NCBI RefSeq assembly: GCF_030816505.1
Contig: NZ_JAUSYB010000001.1
Coordinates: 1,984,001-2,048,000 of the forward strand
DNA from: Microbacterium sp. W4I20
Lineage (GTDB): Bacteria > Actinomycetota > Actinomycetes > Actinomycetales > Microbacteriaceae
DNA: 64,000 nt
Reading direction: 5' to 3'
A program made the translations under genes and the position numbers. Below the pieces are notes generated by a model. The model was not told the origin of the DNA and did no database searches. It was given only the letters and a program-made list of their open reading frames with translations. Positions 9,051-20,500 of the stretch are shown one piece after another. The first letter of the stretch is position 1; the number at the start of each line of letters is the position of its first letter.

Positions 9051-10309
9051 GCGAGCACCTTCTGCAGAGCGAGGGGGATCTGTTCGAGCGCCCCGACGGT
9101 GACGACGTCGGCCTCGCCGATGCGTCGAAGCGCCGGGCCGGTCACGGTGGTGTCGGCCACGACGGCGAGCACGCGGGCGCCGAACGGCAGCCGAGAGCAT
9201 GCCAGGCGCAGATCGTCGGCGCTCACCCGCGGGCCGGTGACGAGGACGACGACGCTCGCCAGCGGGATGGTGGCAGACACGACCCCGGCGAGCTCGGCGA
9301 TGCCGCCCTCGCGGGGCTTGCTGTTCTCGACCGCCGAGAGGGAGTCGAGAAGCTGCTTGCCGGTGCCGGCGGGCAGTTCACGCCCCTGCACCCGCACATC
9401 GACCCGCTGCGAGTCGCGGAGGGCGCGGAGCCCGATCGACCCGGCCGCGGAGACCGCGAGCTCGAAGTCGTCCGGTGTGGCGTAGTCGGCGCTGGAGCGG
9501 GACAGGCCGATCACGAAGTGCGAGCGGCGGGTCTCCTCGAACTGGCGGACCATCATGGTCCCGGTGCGCGCCGTGGACTTCCAGTGCACGTGACGCAGGT
9601 CGTCGCCGGGCTGGTACTCCAGCAGGGCGTGGAACGAGACGTCGTCGCGGGAGAGGTCGGCGGCGGGCAGACCCTCGAGGTCGCGCAGGTAGCCGAGCGA
9701 CTGTCCGTCGAAGAGCACCGTGCGCGGGTGCACGAACAGGTCGACCGGCTCGTCGCGCCGATGCGCCCGTTCGAACAGCCCGAGCGGATCGCCGCGCACG
9801 ACGCTCACCGGTCCGACCTTCACGACGCCGCGCTTCTGAGTGGGGATCGCGAAGAGCTCCTCCGCCTCCTCGCCCGGTGCGAGCCGCTGGATGCCGAACT
9901 CACCGCGACCCGATCCGACCGGGAGCACGATGCGTGAGGGCAGGATCGCCCTGGTGCCGCGGTTCGCAAGCGTCAGCGCCCCGACCGCACGCTCGCCGAC
10001 GACGACGCGCGTGCGCGCGAGGTCGAGCGAGACGTCGTAGGCCGTGCGGCCGATCAGGAACAGCGCGCACAGGGCGACCGTGATCGCGATGACGATCGCG
10101 GCGACGGTGAACTCCGACCATCCGGCGATCTGTCCGACGATCCAGAAGAGCACCGCGAGTCCCATCAGCACCCAGGCGAGGGGACGGATGGCCGAGGCGA
10201 TCAGGCGGAGGCGCCCCAGCACGCGCACGCCGACGACGGCCGCGACATCGCGCCATCCGGCGTCGCGGTCCACCCCCGCGGGGGTCGTCTGGAGTGCCTC
10301 CGTGGTCAT
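9047..10309 (-). CDS. DUF58 domain protein
   Basis: A 420-residue protein. Two adjacent membrane helices lie near residues 45-95 (ALVLMGLAVLFWIVG-like and AAIVIAITVALCALFLIG). The DUF58 domain holds the signature YQPGDDLRHVHWKSTAR, followed by MVRQFEE. The family nearly always occurs beside MoxR AAA ATPases and is treated as a von Willebrand-like partner in assembling or maturing envelope complexes. Its ATG overlaps the MoxR stop by one base (TGATG) and its own stop overlaps the transglutaminase-fold gene, so the three should be made in fixed ratio. Confidence 0.92.
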   Translation of the reverse strand: MTTEALQTTPAGVDRDAGWRDVAAVVGVRVLGRLRLIASAIRPLAWVLMGLAVLFWIVGQIAGWSEFTVAAIVIAITVALCALFLIGRTAYDVSLDLARTRVVVGERAVGALTLANRGTRAILPSRIVLPVGSGRGEFGIQRLAPGEEAEELFAIPTQKRGVVKVGPVSVVRGDPLGLFERAHRRDEPVDLFVHPRTVLFDGQSLGYLRDLEGLPAADLSRDDVSFHALLEYQPGDDLRHVHWKSTARTGTMMVRQFEETRRSHFVIGLSRSSADYATPDDFELAVSAAGSIGLRALRDSQRVDVRVQGRELPAGTGKQLLDSLSAVENSKPREGGIAELAGVVSATIPLASVVVLVTGPRVSADDLRLACSRLPFGARVLAVVADTTVTGPALRRIGEADVVTVGALEQIPLALQKVLA

Positions 10310-11280
10310 CAGGCCGCCGTTCGCGCCTGCGGCGCCGCGACCGCGTCGAGCACACGGGCGATCACGGTGTCGCTGCTCGTCCCGGCGAACTCGGCTTCCG
10401 CGTCCAGCAGCAGACGGTGCTGCCACACGGGGCGCGCGAGCGTCTTGATGTCGTCCGGCAGCACGAAATGGCGTCCCTGGGCGGCAGCCCACACCTTGGC
10501 CATGCGGATCATCGCGATGGCACCACGGACCGAGACACCCAGGCGGATCGCCGAGTCGTTGCGCGTCGCCTCGGAGAGCTCGGCCACGTAGCGGAGGACG
10601 GCGGGCTCGACGTGCACGGTCGCACCCAGGTCGGCCATGTCGGCGACCGCGCTCGTCGTGATGATCGCGCCGAGACCGGCGGACGGGTTGCGATCGGAGG
10701 CGCCCGCGAGGATGCTCTCGGTGATCGCCAGGTCCGGGTAGCCGATCGACGTCTTGATCAGGAAGCGGTCGAGCTGCGCCTCAGGGAGCTTGTACGTACC
10801 CGCCTGCTCGATCGGGTTCTGCGTCGCGATGACGAGGAACGGACGGCCCGCCTCGTGCGTCACGCCGTCGACCGTCACGCGCGACTCTTCCATGACCTCC
10901 AGGAGGGCGGACTGCGTCTTGGGCGATGCGCGGTTGATCTCGTCGGCCAGCACGATCGACGCGAAGATCGGGCCCTTGTGGAACTCGAACTTGTGCGACT
11001 GCTGGTCGTAGATCGTCACACCCGTCACGTCGGACGGGAGCAGGTCCGGCGTGAACTGGATGCGCGCGCTGGTCCCCTGCACGGTGGCCGCGAGAGCCTT
11101 CGCGAGGCTCGTCTTGCCGGTGCCTGGCGCGTCCTCGAGGAGCACGTGGCCCTCGGCCAGCATCGACGCGAGCACGAGTCCGACGACTTCGCGCTTACCC
11201 TGCACCGCCTTGTCGATGTTGTCGACGAGACGCTGGAAGGTGCCATGGAACCAGGCGGCCTGCTCGGGGGTCATTGTCAT
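10309..11280 (-). CDS. MoxR-family AAA+ ATPase
   Basis: A 323-residue cytosolic AAA+ protein with Walker A GTGKTS (in DAPGTGKTSLAK), the MoxR segment FTPDLLPSDVTG, Walker B LADEINRASPK with a following LLEVMEE, and a C-terminal lid domain. MoxR ATPases act as chaperones that remodel partner complexes, usually DUF58/vWA proteins encoded next to them. The ATG at 11280 follows GAGAGAGACG. The gene lies 53 bp after giant surface protein B and starts the tightly overlapping part of the operon. A second ATG two codons downstream is possible. Confidence 0.95.
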   Translation of the reverse strand: MTMTPEQAAWFHGTFQRLVDNIDKAVQGKREVVGLVLASMLAEGHVLLEDAPGTGKTSLAKALAATVQGTSARIQFTPDLLPSDVTGVTIYDQQSHKFEFHKGPIFASIVLADEINRASPKTQSALLEVMEESRVTVDGVTHEAGRPFLVIATQNPIEQAGTYKLPEAQLDRFLIKTSIGYPDLAITESILAGASDRNPSAGLGAIITTSAVADMADLGATVHVEPAVLRYVAELSEATRNDSAIRLGVSVRGAIAMIRMAKVWAAAQGRHFVLPDDIKTLARPVWQHRLLLDAEAEFAGTSSDTVIARVLDAVAAPQARTAA

Positions 11281-11333
11281 GTCTGTTCGTCTCTCTCGTG
11301 GTGCTGTGTCTGTCGAAAGTCGGAAGCGGTGGG

Positions 11334-14300
11334 CTACCAGGCGCGTTTCTCGTAGTTCTTGCCGTCGATCTCCACCCAGACCTGGAGGCCGGGGTGGCCG
11401 TAGATGCAGGTGAGCTGCTTCGAGCCGTTCGCCGGGAGCGAGTAGCTCTTCGTGCTCGCGACCTGGCCGTAGTTCTCCGACATGCATTTCACCGTGTAGG
11501 TGCCGGCGTTGAAGTCCTTGGTGTTCAGCACGAAGGGCGCGCAGCCGGCTGTCGTGCATCCGGACACGGTCTGGTGGCCTCCGCGGGTGACCCACGCACG
11601 AGGCTCCGGCTTGTTGTCCGTTCGGGCGGAGTCCGACGCGACCGGCGACCAGGTGCCCATCGAATCCTGTGCCCTGACCCGGATGCTGTGCGTCTGCTCG
11701 TACCCGTTGCCCAGCGTCCGCGAGCCGCTGGCCTGCGCATCCTGCCAGCCGTTGCCGATGTCGATCTGGGTCACCTTGATCGGCCGGCCGTTGTACGACG
11801 GCGCGGAGTTCCACGAGACCTCGACACTGGTGCCGAGGTTTCGGGCCTTCGCGGTCGGGGCCGTCGGATTGCCGTAGGGGCTCCCCTGCACGCCGGGCGA
11901 GACCCCGCCCGCGTACGTCGTGCCGTCGACGGTGGCGACGCCGCGCACCTCGACCGTGTAGTTCTCGCCGTTCCGGAGGCCACCGACGACACCGTTGGCC
12001 GGGTATGCCGCCCAGCCGCCGTTGTTGAGGCGGTACTGGTACGCGACCTCGCCCTCACGGGCGCCGTTGCGCGATCCCGGCGTGAAGGTCACGGTGAGCT
12101 GGCGATCCGCCGGAGCGACGGAGGTGATCTGCGGCGGCGACGGCGCGACCACGCCGCGGCGCGGGGCCGACATCGCACTCCACTCGCCCCAGCCCGCCTT
12201 GTTGTATCCGCGGATCCGATACGTGTACGCGGTTTCCGAGGTCGGTACCACGATCGCCTGGCTCGTGGCGCCCGCACCGGGGGTCAGCGTGTTCACGAGC
12301 GACGACCCGTTCCACACCTCGAGCGTGTAGCTCCGGATGGGGTCGCCGTTCGGGTTCGGCTGCTGCCAGTTCACCTGCATCTGCGCCTGGTTGCCGACGG
12401 GAGCGAGTTCTGCCGTCGTCGGGGCCGGCGCGGCGAGCGGGGGGCCCGCCGGGATCTCGGACGCCGACCAGCCGCTCCAGCTCGACGGCTCCGGCGCACG
12501 GTTGTGAGCCTGCACGCGCACCTGATAGTTGCCGCCGTTCTCCAGACCCTCCCAGGTCATCGAGTTGCCGGTGACCTCCTTCTGCGAGATCCCCGAGGGC
12601 GGGGCGGGGGAGATCTCCAGCGTGTAGCGCTCGACGGGGGATCCGGGAGTGGTCGGCGTGGCCCAGCTGACCTTCAGCGACTTGTCCCCGAAGGCGAGCT
12701 TCGGCGGGTTCGGGGTGTCGGGACGCGCGTCGGGGCGTGCCACGGCCGACGTGCCGGATGGCTCCGATTCGCCGACCCGGTTCGTCGCGGTGACCTGGAA
12801 CGTGTACTCGACGTTGTTCGTCAGTCCGTCGAGCGTGCAGGTGGTCGACTGGCACTCCCGGGTGTACGCGCTGCCCTGCGCGGACCTCACGGTGTACTTC
12901 GTGATCTCGGCGCCGTTGTTCGAGGGGGCTCCGAACGACACGACCACGGTGCGGTCCTGCACGCTCGTCACGGTCGGGGCGCCCGGGGCGTCCGGCACGC
13001 CCTGCACCGTCAGGATGATCTGCCCCGTCGCCTCGCGATCGGGGTCTCCGGTCGCGTCCTGGATCGTGTACCGCACCACCAGGGTCCCGACGAATTCCTT
13101 CGACGGCGTGACGACGACGTCGTCCCCCTGGATCTTGGCGCCCCCGGAGCCGGTCTCGACGACCGCCGATGTGATCTTCAGCGGAGTCTCCGGGAACGGG
13201 TTGTAGTCGTTCGCGAGCGCGGACACGGTGACGGCCTGGCCCTGATCAGCCTCGGCGACGGTGTCGGTGTTGGCGGCCGGCATCGCGCGGTTCGACGCGG
13301 TCACCTGCACGAGGACCTGACCCTCGATCGGTTCGGTCTCGCCGTCGCTGATGCGCAGGGTGAGCGTCGTCGCGGCACCCTTCTTCGCATTCGACGCCGC
13401 CTCGACGAACAGCTTGTCGCCGTCGACCCGCGCGCTGATGCCCTTGCCCTCGCCGTCGACGACGGAGTAGTCGTGCTCGCCCTCATCCTCGGGATCGGGG
13501 TCGGTGGTCAGCGCCGCCAGATCGAGTTCGGTCGGCGGCTCACCGGGAGCCACATTCATCTCGCTGCCGAGGAACTCCGGCTGCTGGTTGTCCGGCGGAA
13601 GCACGTTGATCGGGATGCTGAGCGTCGCCTTGCGCCCCTCCGGGTCGTCCGGCCCCGTGCCGTCCGTCACCTCGAAGGACAGCGAGTCCTGACCGAAGTA
13701 GCCGTCCTCGGAGGTGTAGACCAGGGTGCGCTCGTCCTTGACGAGATCCGACCCGTCGGACTTGAGGGCGCTCACCTTCGCGTGCTCGGTGATGACCACG
13801 TCACCGCCTCCGGCGACCGTCACGTACTTGGAGAGCGGGACTTCCTTCGTCTCGCCGCTGACGACCTCGAGAGGTTTCGTCGAGGTGAGCGTGGGGCGCA
13901 GCCCGTCTTCCGACGGGACGAAGATGAACGCCGACGCCTGCTGGTCATCCTGGTCGGTGAGCGTGTAGCGGATGAGCTGCAGCTCGTCGGTGACGGTGAC
14001 CCTCACCTTGCCGTTCTCGAGCAGGGTCCCCCCGTCGCCGACCTCCACGTCGAGGCGCTCGGTCGTGCCGTCGGGGTCCTCATCGTTCTCGAGGATGTTG
14101 AGGTCCGCCGTGAGGGTGTCGTCCGTGAGATCGACGGGACGCAGCCGGTCGTCGCGGGCGACCGGCGCCTGCAGGGGCACGTCCTCGTCGACGGTGACCT
14201 GCAGCACGGCGGTGGCGGTCGCGCCTCGCGAGTCGGTGATCGTGTACTGCAGCGACGTCTCCAGCGCGGAGTTCGGCGCCTGCACGAGCACGCGGTCGCC

Positions 14301-17300
14301 GGAGACCCTGGCCTCCAGCTCATCCGGCACCTCGAGTCCGTCTTCGACGAGAACCACCTCGTCACCCTCGGGGTCGGAGTCGTTGAGCAGCACCGGTACC
14401 GCGATCTCGCGCCCCGGACGCACGACGACGGCATCCTTCACGGCGTACGGAGCCTGGTTGACCTGCTCCGCGGGGGCGATCCCGATGCGGATGGTCGCGG
14501 TGCCCTCCTTGCCGAGCCGGTCGCGCACGGTGTACTTGAAGACGTCCACGCCCGCCGCGTCGTCGAGGGCCTGGTAGGTGAAGTAGTTCGCGGCGACCTC
14601 GGTGATCCGCCCCTTGGTCGGGTTCGACGAGATGTCGAGGAGCTCGACGGAGTCGCCGTCGGCGTCGATGCCGTCCAGCGGCACGGCGACGTTGACCTCC
14701 GTGCCCGCGAGAGCGCGAGCGACGAGATCGCGCGGACGCGGAGCGGCGTTCGTCTCCTCCTCGATCGGGAGGATCTGGATCGTGACGAGGCCCGCGGCCT
14801 TCTGCTGCCGCGAATCCACCGCCTCGTACGTGACGTAGACGGTCTGCGCCTTCTCCCCCGCCTTGAACCGCACCGAGTCCTGCGAGACGAAGGCCTCGCC
14901 GGCCTCCGGGTCCACGAACGGCTCGATGAGTTCGGGCGCGAGGTGCAGCGCGTCGTCGCTGGGGTGGGTGTCGTTGTCGAGCACCGGGATCGTCACGACA
15001 TCGCCGGCTCTGACATACGCGGTGTCGGCGGTGGTGACCGGCTGCAGGATCTTCTCCGGCGCCGGGATCGGCACCACCACGACCTCTCCTTCGGCGGACT
15101 GCGTGCCGTTGGAGATGCGGTAGCCGATGCGGACCTGCGCCTCGAGCGTGCCCTGGTCGGTGATGCGCAGCGTCTCGTGGTTCAGCACCGACACCGAGAC
15201 GCCGGTCCCCGGCTCGATCGACACCGACTGCACGACCAGGATGCCGCCGGCGGGGTCGGTGTCGTTGTTGAGCACGCCGATGAGCACGTCGCCGCCGGCG
15301 GGCAGCAGCGCCACATCGCGCACCGCCACCGGGGGCAGGTCGGCCGGGGCCGCCTCGGTCACGTCGATGCGGACGAGTCCCTCGCCGTTCTCCGGGCCCG
15401 CGGTCGCGAGGTACTGCACGTAGTACACCCCGACCGTCGGCGCGGTGAAGGTGAACGTCTTGTTGGGGAAGTCGGGGGCGATGGTGGCACCGGCCACCTC
15501 GTCGACGCGTCCGAGCCGCAGGGGCTCGCGGCCGGAGCTGGTGTCGTTCGCCAGCGGCGCCACCGTGACCTGCTCGCCGACCCGCGTGACCACGTGGTCG
15601 GCGTTCGTCCTCGGCTTCGTGGACCCGGCCGCCCGCACGTCGAGCGTGATCGTCGTCGTGGCGACCTCGCCGGCACCGTCGGCCACCGTGACCTGCAGAT
15701 CCTTGCGGCCCTGCATGCTCGCCGTCGCCTTGTACGTGAGCTGACCGTCGGTGCTGAACTCGACCTCGTCGCCGGGAGCGGCGACGACCTCCTTCAGGTA
15801 GATGTCGTCGCCATCCGGGTCGATCCAGTCCGGGAGGATGTTGTACGAGACCGTGCCACCGGCCTCGACGGTGAGCGAGGTCCGGCGCTTCGGCGTCGGC
15901 GCGCCGTTCACATCCAGGGGGTGCACGGTCAGCGTCACGCTGGCCGTGTCCTTGCCGCCGCGGCCGTCTTCGACCTCGTAGGTGAAGGTGGAGGACCCGG
16001 AGGCCTCCTCCGACACCGCGATCTGCAGCGATCCGCCGTTGTAGATCGGCTGCACGGTGCCGATCGACGGCTGCGCCTCCGCCATCGCGGCGACCAGGAC
16101 GTCGCCGTCCGGGTCGTTGTCGTTGTCGATCACGGGCAGCAGTGCCGACGCCCCCGGCCGCACGCCGAAGGAGTCGTCCTCGGCGATCGGCGGGGTGTTG
16201 ATCTCGCTGCGCTCCGGGAGCGTGGACTCCACCGTCTCCTCGGTGGAATCCTCCTCGTTCTCGGTCTCGCCCTCCGGCGGGATCAGGTCGCTCCAGTTGT
16301 CGACACGCTGCAGGCTCTCGTTGGCCATCCAGGCCGCGCCCCCCACGGCGTCGTTCAGGATGATCACATCGCGATTGACGCGGAAGACGAGGCTGGCGGA
16401 CTCCTCGGCGCCGTCGATCTCGGCCAGGACGTCGTTCGCGTCGGACGGGCATTCACGCAGGAAGACGGCGGACCCGGCCCAGGCGCCGTAGGTGCATCCG
16501 CGCAGCCATACCGGCGCGGCGGGGACACCGGTCGCCCCGGCATCCGTCACGAGCGGCTCGCCGCCGTCCAGGGGAACCCGCACCAGAGCGGTCGCGGTGG
16601 CGACAGCCACGGCATCCGTCTCGGCCGAGGCGTGCTGCAGCACGGCCCCCTCGGCATCCGGGATCTCGGTGCGGAATCCGCCGGGCGTCATCACGGCACC
16701 CGACTTCTGGTCGAGCACGACGGGGGTGCGCCCGACGGCCGTGATCGTCGGCTGGTCCGCCAGCTCGACGTCGCCGAGAGACGCCGTCGAGGAATCCTTC
16801 GGCTCGCCCTCGTTGTCCACGGGGATCGTGACGACCTCACGGCGTTCGCTCGACAGAGCGAAGACGGTGCCGTCCTGAGAGACCACGACGTCGGAGTTCT
16901 CGCCGAGCTCGGCGACGGGGTCCGCCACCTCCACCTCGAAGGAGGCGATCCCGCGCACGGGCACGACCCACAGGTTGCCCGACTGCGGGCTCGAGGATCG
17001 CCGCGGTCTGTGCGCCCAGGGCGACCTTCGCGCCGGCGGGGATACCGGCGGAGTCGCCGAGCGAGACCCGGGAAGGGTCCACCGCCGTCACTGTCGAGGC
17101 ACTCTCGTCGACGACGAGGATGTTGGCCGCATCCTGGAGGATGTCGTAGTTCTCGCCGGTGGTGCGCAGGCCCCCGTCGATGATCGTCGACTCATGATTG
17201 AAGTGCCCGACGAGCAGACTCGAGGTCTTGGTGATCCAGACGCCGCCGTCGTTCAGATCGACCTTGGTCGTGGGGAAACCCTCATAGGTGAACGCCATCG

Positions 17301-17385
17301 TGGTGATGGCGACGACGCCGACCGTGACGCCGGCCGCAGAGGCCAGCGCCTTCGGGCGCGCGCGGAGCCACGACAACGCCTTCAT
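11334..17385 (-). pseudogene. Giant Ig-like/FN3 surface protein B, frameshifted near N-terminus
   Basis: The joined reading is ~2,016 residues. It has a signal-anchor helix near the N-terminus (AAGVTVGVVAITTMAF) and a ~300-residue propeller-like head with repeated VAVATAT-type strands. Then come about 11 Ig/cadherin-like modules with acidic NDxDPxGD turns, five FN3 modules, and a C-terminal cysteine-containing domain ending KNYEKRAW. The ATG at 17385 follows GGGGGGAGA. The frame breaks near 16987: one surplus C in GAGCCCGCAG turns EPQSGNLWVVP into EPAVGQPVGR. Removing it restores the register seen in paralogue A. No sortase motif was seen; N-terminal anchoring is inferred. A role as an envelope filament or spacer is a guess from its architecture. 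Confidence 0.85.
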
Positions 17386-17448
17386 CCCGGTCTCCCCCCA
17401 GGCCTCGCATCCCGAACCGCGAACCGCTTCGCCCTCATGCGACGCGAT

Positions 17449-17466
17449 ACTCGTTCATCCTAACCG
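17449..17466 (-). promoter_or_regulatory. Candidate promoter (-10 TAGGAT) of surface protein B
   Basis: The 18-base string CGGTTAGGATGAACGAGT (minus strand) is identical to one upstream of paralogue A, while flanking bases differ. TAGGAT (17462-17457) fits an actinobacterial -10 and lies about 72 bp before the start codon. No convincing -35 is visible; that position falls in the terminator hairpin of gene A. Confidence 0.55.
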
Positions 17467-17475
17467 TGCCGTGAC

Positions 17476-17511
17476 CGGGCTCCTATGGGCAGTGTTGCCC
17501 ATAGGAGCCCG
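17476..17511 (-). terminator. Perfect 16-bp hairpin terminator after surface protein A
   Basis: CGGGCTCCTATGGGCA pairs without mismatch to its complement around a GTGT loop, beginning 10 bp after the gene A stop. There is no T-tract, as is common for high-GC terminators. Confidence 0.85.
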
Positions 17512-17520
17512 ACATCGGGG

Positions 17521-20500
17521 CTACCAGGCCGTCCTCTCGTAGTCTGCGCCGTTGATCGTGACCCAGACCTGCGCGCGACCTCCGTAGCCGTGGAAGCAGG
17601 TCAGATTGATCGAGCCGTTGGCCGGGATGGCCACTGATCCGTAGTTCGAGAAGCGGTAGCCATCCGGGGCATCGCTGTTGCACGACACCGGATAGTTGCC
17701 CGCCGGGAAGTTCGACGTGTTCACGACGAACCTTGCGCAGGTGCCGTCATTGCACTCCGAGTTGCTGACGGCCTGACCCCGGGTGACCCAGGCGCGTGGC
17801 GCGGGCGGTGGCTGCGACGTGGCCTGCGCGGTGCCGCTCTCCGCCGACCACGCACCGCTCGTGTCCCGTGCGCGCGACCGGATCGTGTGCGTCTCGCTGT
17901 ACCCGCCACCCACGTCGACCGTTCCCGACTGGGCGACGTCCTGCCATCCGCCGCCGTCGATGCTGATCTGCGTGAGGTTGATCTGGCGGCCGTTGGCCGA
18001 GCCGTTGGCGTTCCAGTGCAGCCGGACCTGCGTGGTGAGCGATTCGGCGCTCACGCCCGGCGTGTGCGGGATTCCGTGCGGATTGCCCCTCGCGGAATTC
18101 GACACCGCGCCCGAATACGTCGAGCCGCTCACCGTGGCGACGGCACGCACCTCCACCGTGTAGTCGGTGCCGTTGTTCAGACCTCGGATCGTGCGGTCTC
18201 CCGGGACACCGTTCCAGTTGCTGCCGTTCAACCGGTACTGGTAGCTGATCTCGTTGGAGGACGCGCCTCCGCTGGACCCTGCGTTGAACGCGATCGCCAG
18301 CGCGCTGTCGTTCTCGGCGGCGATCCGCAGGCTCGTCGGTGCTCCGGGCGGAACCACACCGCGGCGCGGAGCCGACTGCGCGCTCCACTCACCCCAGCCG
18401 GCCTTGTTCTCGGCGCGGATGCGGTAGGTGTACGCGGTCTCCGACGTCTCGACCACGATCGCCTGACTAGTCTCCTGCGGCCCCGGAGTGACGGTGCGGA
18501 TGGTCTGGCCACCCCGCATCACCTCCAGCTGATAGCTGCGGATCGCATCGCCGTTCTTGTCCGGCGGGGACCAGTTCACCTGCATCTGGGCCTGATCGCC
18601 GACCGGCGACAGTTCCTGAGTCGTCGGCGCCCCGGCGGCCATCGGCGGCCCGGCCGGGATCTCGGACGACGACCAGCCGCTCCAGCTCGAGGGGTCGGGC
18701 GCGCGGTTGTGCGCCTGCACCCGCACCTGGTAGTTCGAGCCGTTCTCGAGGCCCTCCCAGGTGAGGGAGTTGCCCGTCACCTCCTTCTGGGTGACGCCGG
18801 ACGGCGGCGCGGGAGAGATCTCCAGCGTGTACCGGTCCACCGGCGAACCCGGCGTGGACGGAGTGGCCCAGGCGACCTTCAGCGACTTGTCGCCGAAGGC
18901 GAGTGTCGGCGGGTTCGGGGTGTCGGGCCGTGCGTCCGGACGCGCGACCTCCGACGAGTTGGACGGCTCGGACTCGCCCACACGGTTCGTCGCGGTCACC
19001 TGGAACGTGTACTCCACGTTGTTCGTCAGCCCGTCGAGCGTGCAGGTGGTCGACTGGCACTCCTTGGTGTACGCGCCGCCCTTGACCGACCTCACCGTGT
19101 ACTTCGTGATCTCGGCGCCGTTGTTCGACGGAGCGGAGTACGACACCACGACCGTGCGATCCTGCACGCTGGAGACGACGGGAACGCCGGGCGCGGCTGG
19201 AACGTCCTGCACCGTGACGACGATCTGCCCGTTCACCTCGCGATCGGCATCCTGCGTCGCGTCCTGAATCCGGTAGCGCACCACCATCGTCCCGACGAAG
19301 CCCTCGGCCGGCGTGACCGTGACGTCGCTCGCGGTGAAGGAGGCCTCCCCGCGCCCCGATTCCGTCACGGCCGCGACGATCTTCAGCGGCGTCTCGGGGA
19401 ACGGATTGTGGTCGTTCGCGAGCGCGGGCACGGTGATGCTCTCACCGGCGTCCGCCTCGGCGATCGTGTCGGTGTTCGCGGTCGGCATCGACCGCGTGGA
19501 CGCCGTGACCAGCGCGGTGACGATGCCTTCGACCGGCTCCGTCTCGCCGTCGCTGACACGGACGGTGAGCGTGACCGTCGTCCCCTTGACCGCGTTGGAC
19601 GATGCCTCGACGAGCAGCTTGTCGCCGTCGACCCTGGCCGAGACGCCCTTCCCGTCGCCGCCGACGAACGAATAGTCGTGGTTGCCGGCATCCTCAGGAT
19701 CCGGGTCGTCGGTGAGCGCGGCGAGGTCGAGCTCGGTGGCATCCTCGCCGGGTGCGACGTTGACCTGGCCCTGCACGAAGGTCGGCTGCTGGTTGTCGGG
19801 AGGCAGCACGTTGATAGGGATGCTGAGCGTGGCCTTGCGGCCCTCCGGGTCATCCGGCCCGGTTCCGTCGGTGACCTCGAACGTCAGCGAGTCGGGACCG
19901 AAGTACCCGTCGGCCGACGTGTAGACCAGGGTGCGCGGGTCCAGCAGCAGGTCGGAGCCGTCGGCCTTGTTGGCGCTGACCTTCGCCTTCTCGGTGATGA
20001 TCACATCGCCGCCGCCGGCGACCGTCACGTACTCGGAAAGCGGCAGCTTCTTCGTCTCGCCGCTGACCACCTCGACCGGCTTGGTGGAGGTGAGGGCGGG
20101 GCGCAGTCCGTCGCGCGAGGGGACGAAGATGAACGCCGACGCCTGGAGGCCGTCAGGGTCGGTGAGCGTGTAGCGGATCAGCTGCAGCTCGTCGGTGACC
20201 GTGACGCGCACCTTGCCGTTCTCGAGCAGCGTGCCACCCCCGCCGACCTCGACGTCGAGCCTGTCCTTCGTGCCGTCCGGGTCCTCGTCGTTCTTGAGGA
20301 TCTCGAGATCGGCGGACAGACTCCCGTCCTTCAGATCCGCCGGCTGGAGGCGGTCGTCGCGAGCGACCGGGGCCTGCAGCGGAACGTCCTCGTCGACGGT
20401 GATCTGCAGCGTGGCGGTCGCCGTGGCGCCGCGGGCATCGCTCACCGTGTACTGCAGAGACGTCTCCATCTCCTGGTTCGGCACGGTGAGGATCACGCGA

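Noticed and set aside
11274..17183. Plus-strand reading frame of ~1,970 codons opposite giant gene B
   Set aside because: Arg/His/Gly-rich translation without domains, typical antisense shadow in high-GC DNA; the minus strand carries clear Ig and FN3 modules.
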